Source: Thermobifida cellulosilytica TB100 (lineage in GTDB: Bacteria > Actinomycetota > Actinomycetes > Streptosporangiales > Streptosporangiaceae). From it: a stretch of DNA of 53,261 nt. Location of the stretch: assembly GCF_001517975.1 (NCBI RefSeq), contig NZ_KQ950180.1, forward strand, positions 1,284,357 to 1,337,617, read 5' to 3'. The position numbers and the translations under genes were made by a program. This document shows positions 26,269-35,405 of this stretch, one piece after another. The notes under the pieces are model-generated. The model searched no databases and was not told the origin of the DNA. It worked only from the letters and a program-made list of their open reading frames with translations. Numbering within the stretch: position 1 is the stretch's first letter; every line of letters begins with the position of its first letter.

Positions 26269-27121
26269 GTGGCTGCCAGTCCCACGCTCCGCCGATGGCG
26301 TCTTGCCCGACAGGTTGCTCAAGTTGCGCACCGACAAGGGCTACACGGTCGACGCCGCAGCCAGAGAGGCAAAGAAGCGGAGCCCTGAACGTCCGTGGTC
26401 GGCCGCCAAGATCACCCGCATCGAGAACCGGCAGCTCCAGCGCCTGCGAGAAGCTGACCTGCTCACCCTGCTCGACGTCTACGGAGTCGACGACGAGAAG
26501 GAACGCGCCGCCTACGTGAAGCTGGCCAAGGAGGTCGGGCAGACCGGATGGTGGATCGGCTACCGCGACATCCTCGGCACCGGCACCTACATCGACCTGG
26601 AGACCGAGGCGAACGAACTGCGGAGTTACGAAGCCCTGTGCGTTCCGGGCCTGCTCCAGACCCCGGACTACACGGAAGCGCTCGTTCGGGGTTCCGGGGT
26701 CATCGATGAACACCAGATCACTCGTCGGGTGGAAGCACACATGATGCGTCGACAGGTCCTGGAGCGCTCTGACGCCCCGCTGTTCACCGCACTGGTCGAC
26801 GAGGCCGCGATCCACAAGATCCCGCGCGAGACGGCCCCGGGGCAGATACGGCACCTGATTGCTGTGCAGCGTCCCACCGTCCAGGTGCGCATCGTGCCGA
26901 ACTCGATCGGTCCACATCCTGCGATGGGCGGCTCGTTCGTCGTGATGAGCTTCCCTCATGACCTGCCGGTGGTCTACCTGGAGCAGCCATTGGACGGTCT
27001 GTTCCTCGAAGAGGAGCAAGAGGTACAGCACTACGAACGGCTCTTCACGGCGCTGGAGAAGACCGTGCTGTCGGTCGAGGACTCGGTTGCCTTCCTGGAG
27101 GAGTTCCTCATAGAGAACACC
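26269..27121 (+). pseudogene. Frameshifted second Scr1-type regulator (HTH plus DUF5753)
   Basis: The first codons read in one frame as the usual N-terminus (AASPTLRRWRLARQ from a GTG at 26269). The rest of the HTH and the DUF5753 domain read in the next frame (LLKLRTDKGYTVDAAAREAK; YEALCVPGLLQTPDYTEAL). The switch is at about 26312, where one extra G breaks the codon phase inside helix 1. The remainder is intact to the DUF397 region: VQVRIVPNSIGPHPAMGG, VVYLEQPLDGLF. The normal stop before DUF397 is also lost, and the frame runs on into it. Either a decaying gene or, less likely, clustered sequencing errors; a shortened protein could still start downstream. Confidence 0.75.
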
Positions 27122-27312
27122 ATGCACGTGTTTCCTGAAAGTGCTCGCTGGCGTACTTCGAGTTACACCCAGCAACAGAACTGCGTCGAGGTTGCCGACA
27201 CCCCGGAGTCACCGCTGTCCGTGACACCAAGAACCGTGACCAGGGAAGCCTGCTCTTCTCCTCTGCCGAGTGGCGTGCCTTCATCGATGCTGTCAAGCAG
27301 GACGCATTCTGA
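27122..27312 (+). pseudogene. Frameshifted DUF397 partner
   Basis: It begins ATGCACGTGTTTCC and gives WRTSSYTQQQNCVEVAD, then the frame breaks in a CCCC run at about 27200. One base later the normal continuation is visible: GVTAVRDTKNRDQGSLLFSS and AEWRAFIDAVKQDAF, ending TGA at 27310-27312. A single missing C explains the shift. Confidence 0.8.
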
Positions 27313-27320
27313 CCAAACGA

Positions 27321-27360
27321 ACGGAAGCCCTCGGCGACGTTGGTCACCGAGGGCTTCCGT
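27321..27360 (+). terminator. Strong terminator after the broken Scr1/DUF397 pair
   Basis: Perfect 14-bp stem (arms ACGGAAGCCCTCGG / CCGAGGGCTTCCGT) with a 12-nt loop, 8 nt after the DUF397 stop. Confidence 0.85.
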
Positions 27361-27479
27361 GTACTCGTTCCACAGTCATGCTATCCCGATTTGTGGCCAT
27401 GAAGAAGGCCTCATGAGCTGGCAGGACGGAGGGACGCCAGCCCAGAGCCCGCCGCAACCCTGTCGACGCTAGCACCCAC

Positions 27480-27600
27480 TGGCGTACTTTGAGCCACCCC
27501 CAGCAGCAGAACCGCGTCGCGATCGCCGACGTCCCTAGTGTCACCGCCGTTCGTAGAGTCAAGAACCGCTACCGCGGAGTCCCGTCCTTCCTCTCCTCGA
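27480..27600 (+). pseudogene. Second degenerate DUF397 copy
   Basis: Past the terminator the DNA again aligns with the DUF397 gene: WRTLSHPQQQNRVAIAD, then VTAVRRVKNRYRG, in place of WRTSSYTQQQNCVEVAD and VTAVRDTKNRDQG. The conserved Cys is Arg and the AEWRAF end is lost. It keeps the codon phase that the neighbouring copy has lost, so it is a separate older duplicate. No start or ribosome site. Confidence 0.7.
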
Positions 27601-27713
27601 GCAGGACATGCCCTGAACAGGATATTTAGAAAATAGCCAACAAAAATAGCGGAAGATCGGCAAGATGGGAGGTCGTGTGACCCAGGAGACGTGAACTGGA
27701 CAGGGAGGCGCCG

Positions 27714-30700
27714 GTGGTGGGCCGGAGAGCGAAGCACGGCGGGCTGCTAGGTGATCTGCGTAAGCAGATCGCGCTGCTGGAAGGGGATCTGCGCTCTCGC
27801 AGCGAGGAACCAGCGTTCAGGATCTCCCTCGACGAGGAGTACCAAGAGGCACGCAAGGCGGGCCGCACCGCTGCCACCTACGAGTCCTGGCGGGACGAAC
27901 GAGTGACCCAGGTTGCGGTGGCCTGGGTGCTGGGGACGCTGTTTGTGCGGTTTTGTGAGGACAACGAACTGATCGAACACCCCTGGATCGCCGGACCGGG
28001 CGACCGCTTGGAGCTGGCTGAGGCTCGGCATGAAGCCTTCTTCCGGGAGCATCCTGAATACAACGACCGTGACTGGCTCATCGCTGCCTTCACCCACCTG
28101 GCCGACTGCCACCCCACGGTCGCCGGACTGTTCGATCGGAAACACAACCCGCTGTGGCAGATCACTCCCAGCTACGAGGCTGCGAGTGCTCTGCTCTCCT
28201 TCTGGCGACGACGCGGTCCCGACGGTGAACTCGTCCACGTCTTCGAGGACCGGGAGAACCTGGACACCCGCTTCCTTGGCGACCTCTACCAGGACCTGAG
28301 CGAGCACGCTCGCAAGACCTACGCCCTGTTGCAGACTCCCCAATTTGTTATCGATTTCATCCTAGACCTCACCCTCACTCCCGCCATCGATGAATTCGGA
28401 CTGGAGCCAGAACTTGAGATAAAAAACGCTTCCGGTGAAGTGATCTGGCGCCACAAGGGCCTACGCACCATCGACCCCGCTTGTGGCAGTGGCCACTTCC
28501 TGATCAGCCTCTTCACTCGCCTGTTGAAGGAGCACCGCGAGGCTGCCGGGACAGAAGTTGACGACTGGAAACTGATCCGTAAGTCCCTGAACTCAGTCCA
28601 CGGCTGCGACAAGAACCCGTTCGCGGCCAGCATTGCCCGGTTCCGCCTACTCGTCGCTGTCCTCAAAGAGGCAGGAGTTCGACGCTTGGACCAGGCTCCG
28701 GAGTTTCCCATCCACGTCGCAGTAGGTGATTCACTGATACATGGACGAGATGCATGGCGTCCCGATGAGGACATTTTCACAGTGGATCGACAGATTTTCA
28801 CCTACTCCACTGAGGACGTATTGGACTACACCGAGCGTGTAGACCTTCTCGGCATTAATAGTTACCACGTGGTCGTGGGAAATCCACCTTACATCACCGT
28901 CAAGGATAAACAAGAGAATCAGAACTATCGTTCCGCTTATGGATCATGTTCGGGGACCTACGCCTTGTCGGTCCCGTTTGCCGAGCGATTCTTCAACCTG
29001 GCCAAGCGCTCCGGCGGCAACCAGACCGACGCCGGATTTGTTGGACAGATCACCGCAAATTCTTTCATGAAACGCGAGTTCGGCAAAAAACTCATCAACA
29101 ACTTCTTTCGAAATAGAGTTCGCCTAACACATATTATCGACACCTCAGGAGCCTATATACCAGGCCACGGAACCCCTACAGTCATCCTCGTCGGTCGTAA
29201 CATACTGAATTCCCATACCGCGAAAGTACGCACAGTTCTCGGCATTCGAGGAGAACCATCCCAGCCGAAGACCCCGGCCAAAGGACTTGTTTGGTCCGCC
29301 ATTGTTAAGCAACTCGGACAGCCAGGAAACGAGAGTGAATGGGTGAGCGTAGCCGATTTGCCCTGGGAGAACTTCAAAGAACACCCTTGGAACCTAAGCG
29401 GCAGCGGGGCCCCCAACCTCCAGGAAAGAATAGAAAAATCACTTGGAGGAAAACTTTCAGACAAAGTGACCCGAATCGGATTCATGGGCATGACCCATGC
29501 CGACGAGATCATGCAAATGAAAGCCGAACAATGGAAAAGATCTGCCGCCAACAGCCACCTAATCAAACCTCTGACCACGGGAGAAGATGTTAGAAATTGG
29601 AGCCTCTCTTCACCCAATTCCATATTCTTTCCTTACGACAAAAATCGCAGGCTTGTCAAGCTTGACGCTAGTTCAATTTTTAGACATATGTGGAACTTTC
29701 GCACTTCACTTGGAAGGCGTATCACCTTCAACGGAAGAACCTATTTTGAGAGCAGTCGGCCATGGTATGAATGGCACCAAATACCCAAGGATGAAAACGC
29801 CCATAATTGGGCCATTCCTTTTTCTTTCGTCTCCACACACAACCACTTCTCATTGGATCGCGACAACAAAGTTTTCAAACAATCCGCTCCAGTGATCAAA
29901 CTTCCCAAAGATTCCACAGAAGACCAGCACCTAGAGCTGCTTGGATTATTGAATTCCTCAACAGCGTGCTTCTGGATGAAACAAGTCAGCCAGAAGAAAG
30001 GTGGATCTGCGAACTCTGGGGGTGGAAGTTCAGACCAGCCTTGGTCTCATAGCTACGAATTCACCGGAACTAAACTCCAAGAGTTCCCGCTCCCCACTTC
30101 CTTCCCTTTGGAGCGTGCCCGCGAGCTTGATTCCCTTGCCCAGCGCCTGTCCTCCCTGGAACCCTCCGCAGCCATCGAGTCCGCCACCCCCACCCGTGCC
30201 CGCCTGAACGAGGCCCGGGCCGAGTACACCGCCGTCCGCTCCCGGATGATCGCGCTCCAGGAGGAGCTGGACTGGGACGTCTACCACCGTTACGGCCTTC
30301 TCAACGACGCCGAGTTCGCCGAGCTGGTGCTGCCCGACACCGCTGACGTTCCCGACATCAAGCTGGGCGAGCGGGCCTTCGAGATCGTGCTTGCCCGCAA
30401 GCTCTCCTCCGGGGAAGCGAAGACCGAGTGGTTCAGCCGCCACGGCTCCACCCCGATCACCGAGATCCCCGCCCACTGGCCCGACGCCTACAAGAAGGTC
30501 GTCGCCAAGCGGATCGAGGTCATCGAGTCCCGCAAGGACATCGCGCTCCTGGAACGCCCGGAGTACAAGCGGCGCTGGCAGTCCGAGCCGTGGGAGAAGA
30601 AGGAGAAGGCCGCCCTCGAATCCTGGCTGCTGGACCGGTGCGAGGACCGCGCCCTGTGGTTCCGGGACCGGGACGGGCTGGCCGACGTGCCCTGCGCGAT

Positions 30701-31397
30701 GACGCTCGCCGAGCTGGCCGACGCGCTCACCCGCAGAGCGAACGGGGACGAGGTGGTGTCCGTCGCCGAGATGTACGCCGCCGACCACCTGGGCCGTCCC
30801 GACGCACGGCTGGTCGAGGTGCTGGAGAAGATCACGGCCGACCAACATGTGCCCTACCTGGCGGCGCTGCGCTACAAGCCCTCCGGACTGCGCAAACGCG
30901 AGCAGTGGGAGAAGGTCTGGGACCTACAGCGCAAAGAGGACGCGCTCAATGCCAATCTCGCCGAAGGCGAGAAGGAGAAGCGCCTCGACATCCCCGTGCC
31001 GCCCAAGTACACCTCCGCCGACTTCCGCAAACCCTCGTACTGGGCCAACCGCGGCAAGCTCGACGTGCCCAAGGAACGCTTCATCTCCTATCCGGGTGCC
31101 GGTCCCGCCTCGGACCCCACCCTGGTGGTGGGCTGGGCCGGATGGAACCACCAGCAGCAGGCCGAGGCGCTCATGCGGCTGGTCGAGGACCGGGGGGAGC
31201 GCGACAACTGGACCAGGGAGCAGGTCACGCCGCTGCTTGCCGGGGTCCGAGAGCTGCTGCCGTGGGTGAAGCAGTGGCACAGCGACTACGACCCCGACTG
31301 GGACGGCAGCCCTGCCGAGCAGATCGCCCAGTGGCTCGCCGACCAGCAGGAACGCCACCACCTCACCGACGCCGACCTCGCCGACTGGCGCCCATGA
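27714..31397 (+). CDS. pglX: PglX, BREX type 2 adenine-specific DNA methyltransferase
   Basis: Site-specific N6-adenine methyltransferase that marks host DNA in BREX/Pgl immunity. 1227 residues, the normal family size. SAM-binding motif I is DPACGSGHF at 254-262 and catalytic motif IV is NPPY at 390-393. Residues about 500-780 form the variable/target-recognition part; a helical C-terminal region rich in Glu/Arg/Lys follows. The start is GTG 27714 with GGGAGG 5 nt upstream. First gene of pglX-pglY-pglZ-brxD. The coding DNA from about 28780 to 30080 is much richer in A/T and uses AAA, ATA, AGA and TTA codons absent from the flanks, suggesting exchange of the specificity region. I see no long G-tract of the kind responsible for phase variation of pglX in Streptomyces coelicolor. 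Confidence 0.95.
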   Translation: MVGRRAKHGGLLGDLRKQIALLEGDLRSRSEEPAFRISLDEEYQEARKAGRTAATYESWRDERVTQVAVAWVLGTLFVRFCEDNELIEHPWIAGPGDRLELAEARHEAFFREHPEYNDRDWLIAAFTHLADCHPTVAGLFDRKHNPLWQITPSYEAASALLSFWRRRGPDGELVHVFEDRENLDTRFLGDLYQDLSEHARKTYALLQTPQFVIDFILDLTLTPAIDEFGLEPELEIKNASGEVIWRHKGLRTIDPACGSGHFLISLFTRLLKEHREAAGTEVDDWKLIRKSLNSVHGCDKNPFAASIARFRLLVAVLKEAGVRRLDQAPEFPIHVAVGDSLIHGRDAWRPDEDIFTVDRQIFTYSTEDVLDYTERVDLLGINSYHVVVGNPPYITVKDKQENQNYRSAYGSCSGTYALSVPFAERFFNLAKRSGGNQTDAGFVGQITANSFMKREFGKKLINNFFRNRVRLTHIIDTSGAYIPGHGTPTVILVGRNILNSHTAKVRTVLGIRGEPSQPKTPAKGLVWSAIVKQLGQPGNESEWVSVADLPWENFKEHPWNLSGSGAPNLQERIEKSLGGKLSDKVTRIGFMGMTHADEIMQMKAEQWKRSAANSHLIKPLTTGEDVRNWSLSSPNSIFFPYDKNRRLVKLDASSIFRHMWNFRTSLGRRITFNGRTYFESSRPWYEWHQIPKDENAHNWAIPFSFVSTHNHFSLDRDNKVFKQSAPVIKLPKDSTEDQHLELLGLLNSSTACFWMKQVSQKKGGSANSGGGSSDQPWSHSYEFTGTKLQEFPLPTSFPLERARELDSLAQRLSSLEPSAAIESATPTRARLNEARAEYTAVRSRMIALQEELDWDVYHRYGLLNDAEFAELVLPDTADVPDIKLGERAFEIVLARKLSSGEAKTEWFSRHGSTPITEIPAHWPDAYKKVVAKRIEVIESRKDIALLERPEYKRRWQSEPWEKKEKAALESWLLDRCEDRALWFRDRDGLADVPCAMTLAELADALTRRANGDEVVSVAEMYAADHLGRPDARLVEVLEKITADQHVPYLAALRYKPSGLRKREQWEKVWDLQRKEDALNANLAEGEKEKRLDIPVPPKYTSADFRKPSYWANRGKLDVPKERFISYPGAGPASDPTLVVGWAGWNHQQQAEALMRLVEDRGERDNWTREQVTPLLAGVRELLPWVKQWHSDYDPDWDGSPAEQIAQWLADQQERHHLTDADLADWRP

Positions 31398-31550
31398 ACA
31401 ACAACACGGAGCCACTAGTCCATGAGATCAGGCAACAACCCAGTGCTTGTCTTCCGTCTCCTCAAGACCACCGGCGTCCCGAGCTAGCACCAAGGACCAC
31501 CCCTCTCGAACACTCCCGGTAGTAATTGCCAGAAGGAAGCCGCACCACGT

Positions 31551-34500
31551 ATGTCCCCCACCCCCTCGCCTACCACCGACGTCTTCCTCCGCGACGTCCT
31601 GGACATCCCCGCCCCCGATGACGTCCACGCCGGAGACTTCAAGGTCGAACTGTCCGGCGGATTCAACGAGACCGCCGCTCGCGTCGACGAGTACGTCGTC
31701 ACCGACCAGTTGCGCACCGCCTTCCAGCAGGCCCTCAGCCTGGTTCGGGCCGCCGTGCGCGACAACGTGTCCCACGCCGCCTACCTGCACGGCTCGTTCG
31801 GCTCCGGTAAGAGCCACTTCATGACGGTGCTGCACGCCGTCCTGAACCGGCACCCCGCCACCCTCGCCAAGCCCCGACTGCGCGAGATCATCGCCGACCA
31901 CGACTCCTGGCTGCGCGCACGCCGCTTCCTGATGGTGCCCTACCACCTGGTCGGCGCCACCGACCTCGACTCGGCGCTGCTCGGCGGATACGTGGCCGCC
32001 GTCCGCAGGCAGCACCCCGACGCGCCCACCCCCGCCGTCTACCGCTCCGACGCGCTCCTCGACGACGCCCGCGCCAACCGCGCCGTCGAAGGCGACGAGC
32101 TGTTCATCCGCAAGCTCGCCCACAGCAGCGGCCCCGCCCCCGACGATGACGACCTGGCGCCCCTCGACGACGACCTCGCCCCGCTGGACGAGCCCGCCAC
32201 CGGGTGGACCGGCGAACTCCTCGACCGCGCCTTCGCCGCGCCGCACGGCGACCCGCTACGGGAACGGCTCGTCTCCGCACTGCTGTCCGGGCCGATGAAG
32301 TCCTACGCGCGCGGCGCCAGCGGCGACGCCGATGCCTTCCTGCCGCTCGACGACGGGCTGGCCGTCATGAGCCGCCACGCCCAGCAGCTCGGCTACGACG
32401 GCATCGTCCTGTTCATCGACGAGCTGATCCTGTGGCTGCAATCCCACATGTCCGACCAGGACTTCGTGAAACGCGAGGTCAACAAGCTCGTCAAGATCAT
32501 CGAGTCCGGCAACGCCGACCGGCCCGTGCCCATCGTCTCCTTCATCTCCCGGCAGCGGAACCTCTCCCAGCTCGTCGGCGAGGACGTCACCGGCCTGGAG
32601 GTGAAGAACCTCGAAGCCCAGGTCGAGTACCTCGCCGAACGGTTCGACGTGATCAACCTGGAGGACCGCAACCTGCCCGCCATCATCAAGGAGCGCGTCC
32701 TCAAACCCCGGCCCGGCGCCGCCGAGATCATCGACGCCGCGTTCACCGGTGTGGAACGGGCCGGCGCCGAGGTCCGCGACGCGCTCCTCGACGCCCAGGG
32801 CGTCACCGGGGCCGACTGGGACGACTTCCGCGCCGTCTACCCACTCACCCCCGCCCTGCTCAACGTGCTCGTCGCGCTGTCGGGCGCGCTGCAACGCGAG
32901 CGCACCGGTCTCAAACTCATCCAGGACCTGCTGGGCCGCCGCCGCGACGACCTGAAGATCGGCCAGGTCATCCCGCTCGGCGACCTGTGGGACGTGCTCG
33001 CCGCAGGCATGGGCGGCGCGTTCACCGAACGGCTGAAGAAGGAGGGCGAACAGGCCGTCCACTTCTACCACCGGGTCGAGGCGCACCTGCGGGAGAAGTA
33101 CGGGGCCGACAACCCGCACTACGCCGGCGTCCTGCGCCTGGTGAAGACCCTGCTGCTCGCCTACCTGGCCCCCGACGTCCCCGCGTTCGCCCGGCTCACC
33201 GGGCGGCGGCTCGCCGCGCTCAACCACGGCTCTGTCAAACGCACCCGTACCCTGGACGACGCCCGCCTCGCCACCCGGCAGTTGCGGGAGCTCCAGGCCG
33301 AGTTCGGCGAGCTGCGCGCCGACGGCGACGAGGACCCCATGTTCAGCCTGCACCTGTCCGACCTCGACGTCGAGCCGCTGCTCGACCAGGTCGCCGAACA
33401 GGACCGCCCCGGCGCCCGCCGCCGCTGGGTCCGCGACACCCTGTGGCAGAAGCTCGGCGTCACCGACACCGGCGAGTTCGTGTGCCGACGCGAGGTGGTG
33501 TGGCGGGGCAGCCAGCGCACCGCAGAGTTCGTGTTCGGCAACGTGCGCGACAGCCAGGACCTCCCCGACCAGGAGTTCGAGCCGAGCGTCGCGGGACACG
33601 TCCGGTTCGTCCTCGACTACCCGTTCGACAAGCCCGGGCACTACCCCAGCGACGACGCGCAGCGCGTCCACCGGCTGCGGCAGGACGAACGCAACCACCA
33701 CCCCACCGTGGTGTGGCTGCCCGTCCACATGTCGCCGCAGCGCGCCGCCCAGCTCGGCCGCCTCATACGCATCAACTACCTACTGGAACACGACCGCCTC
33801 GACGACTACGCCGCCCACCTGTCCACCGACGACCGGATACGGCTGCGCAACCAGCTCAAGGCACAGCAGGACAGCCTCAAAACGCAGCTCACCACCGTCC
33901 TCGCGCAGCTCTACGGCATCGCCCGGCTCGACGAGGCCAACACCAGCACGCCCCCGCCCGAGGACGGGCACGTCATGAGCCTGCTGCCCGACCACCGGCC
34001 TCGCCTGGAAGCCGGCGCAGGCTTCGCCACCACCCTGGAAGGGCTGGTCGACGGCCTGTTCGACCACCTGCACCCCAAGCACCCCGACTTCGACCCCCGC
34101 CGCACCCGCAAGGCCGTCGAACTGCGGGACCTGCGCGCCGTCCACTCCTGGATCAGCCGGGCCATGGAGGACGGGTCGCAGCGCGTCACCGTCGACCGCG
34201 GCCAGCTCCCGCTCGTCAAACGGATCGTGCACCCGCTGGAACTCGGCGAGGTCCACGACGGTCCACTGGTGCTCAGCACCGAGTGGCGCCGCCGCATCGA
34301 CCAGATCGCCCACCAGAAGAACGCCGGACGCGACCTGTCCGTGGCGCAGCTCCGCGCGTGGATCGAGGAACTCGGCTGGACCGGACTGGACACGCCCGTC
34401 CAGGACCTGATCATCGCCACCTACGCGCTGCTCTCCGACCGCGCCTGGGTCCACCCGTACCGGGGGGTGGCGGCCACCCCGCCCGAGATCGGCAGGATCG

Positions 34501-35405
34501 ACCCCGGGTACCTGCTGCGCCAGCAGGAACTGCCCGACGAGGCGGACTTCACCACCGCGCTGAACCGCGCCGGAGCCCTGTTCGGCGTCGGCGGAGTCCC
34601 GCCGGTGCTGTTCGCGCGCAACGTCGCCCGGCTCGCCGCGGCGGTGCGGGAGCGGGCCCGCGCAGTGGAAGCCGACGTCAACGGCGTGTACTCCCTGCTC
34701 ACCCGAGAACAGCACGCCGCCGTGCTCGGCCTGACCGGCGCGTTCGACTCCCCGCGGCCGCTCGCCGCCCGGCACGCCGTCGACCTCGTGGAACGCGTGC
34801 TGCGGCAGAACGACGACACGCCGCTGGTGCGGGAGCTCGCCGCGGTCGCCTACGACGTCGACGACCAGACGCTCGGCCGGGCCGTCGCCTCGGCCGGACA
34901 GGTCAAACGCGCCCTGGAGACCACCGACTGGCAGCTCCTCGGCCAGGTGCACTCCCTCGCCGGACGCGACGACTCGGTGGGCGACGACGCCCGGAAGACC
35001 GTCGAGTCCCTCGTCGGGACCGCGCGCGGCTTCGCCCTCTCCGACAACCTCGCCGACGCGCTGGCCAGCGCCCAGCGGAAGGGGCGGGACCTCGTCGCCC
35101 GGGCGCTGCAACTGGCCACCCCCACGCCGTCCGTCGTCCCGCAGCCGCCCGTCGTCCCGCCGGAGAAGGTGGTCACCGACCCCGAGCAGGTGAGCCTCAC
35201 CGAACACGGCGACCCGCCGGTGCCCTCCACCGCCGTCCGCAGCGGTGCCACCCGCCGCATCCCCGCGCGCAGCGTCCCCTCCACCCTGGAACAGCAGATG
35301 GGCGACCTGCTCCGGGAGATCCGCGCGTACGCGAAACAGCACCCGAACGCCGAGATCCAGGTCACCTGGCGGGGCGTCGACCCGACCGACGGAGAGGAGG
35401 CCTGA
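31551..35405 (+). CDS. pglY: PglY, BREX type 2 ATPase
   Basis: Large P-loop ATPase of the BrxC/PglY class, essential for BREX defence. 1284 residues. Walker A is GSFGSGKS at 81-88, preceded by HAAYLH. Walker B is [13 protein letters not shown], followed by a long arginine-rich AAA+ body and a Pro/Val linker before a short C-terminal helix ([20 protein letters not shown]). The ATG at 31551 has AAGGAAG upstream at a longer than usual 13 nt; no better start exists between the pglX stop and this point. It overlaps pglZ by one base (TGATG), so the two are coupled. Confidence 0.93.
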   Translation: MSPTPSPTTDVFLRDVLDIPAPDDVHAGDFKVELSGGFNETAARVDEYVVTDQLRTAFQQALSLVRAAVRDNVSHAAYLHGSFGSGKSHFMTVLHAVLNRHPATLAKPRLREIIADHDSWLRARRFLMVPYHLVGATDLDSALLGGYVAAVRRQHPDAPTPAVYRSDALLDDARANRAVEGDELFIRKLAHSSGPAPDDDDLAPLDDDLAPLDEPATGWTGELLDRAFAAPHGDPLRERLVSALLSGPMKSYARGASGDADAFLPLDDGLAVMSRHAQQLGYDGIVLFIDELILWLQSHMSDQDFVKREVNKLVKIIESGNADRPVPIVSFISRQRNLSQLVGEDVTGLEVKNLEAQVEYLAERFDVINLEDRNLPAIIKERVLKPRPGAAEIIDAAFTGVERAGAEVRDALLDAQGVTGADWDDFRAVYPLTPALLNVLVALSGALQRERTGLKLIQDLLGRRRDDLKIGQVIPLGDLWDVLAAGMGGAFTERLKKEGEQAVHFYHRVEAHLREKYGADNPHYAGVLRLVKTLLLAYLAPDVPAFARLTGRRLAALNHGSVKRTRTLDDARLATRQLRELQAEFGELRADGDEDPMFSLHLSDLDVEPLLDQVAEQDRPGARRRWVRDTLWQKLGVTDTGEFVCRREVVWRGSQRTAEFVFGNVRDSQDLPDQEFEPSVAGHVRFVLDYPFDKPGHYPSDDAQRVHRLRQDERNHHPTVVWLPVHMSPQRAAQLGRLIRINYLLEHDRLDDYAAHLSTDDRIRLRNQLKAQQDSLKTQLTTVLAQLYGIARLDEANTSTPPPEDGHVMSLLPDHRPRLEAGAGFATTLEGLVDGLFDHLHPKHPDFDPRRTRKAVELRDLRAVHSWISRAMEDGSQRVTVDRGQLPLVKRIVHPLELGEVHDGPLVLSTEWRRRIDQIAHQKNAGRDLSVAQLRAWIEELGWTGLDTPVQDLIIATYALLSDRAWVHPYRGVAATPPEIGRIDPGYLLRQQELPDEADFTTALNRAGALFGVGGVPPVLFARNVARLAAAVRERARAVEADVNGVYSLLTREQHAAVLGLTGAFDSPRPLAARHAVDLVERVLRQNDDTPLVRELAAVAYDVDDQTLGRAVASAGQVKRALETTDWQLLGQVHSLAGRDDSVGDDARKTVESLVGTARGFALSDNLADALASAQRKGRDLVARALQLATPTPSVVPQPPVVPPEKVVTDPEQVSLTEHGDPPVPSTAVRSGATRRIPARSVPSTLEQQMGDLLREIRAYAKQHPNAEIQVTWRGVDPTDGEEA

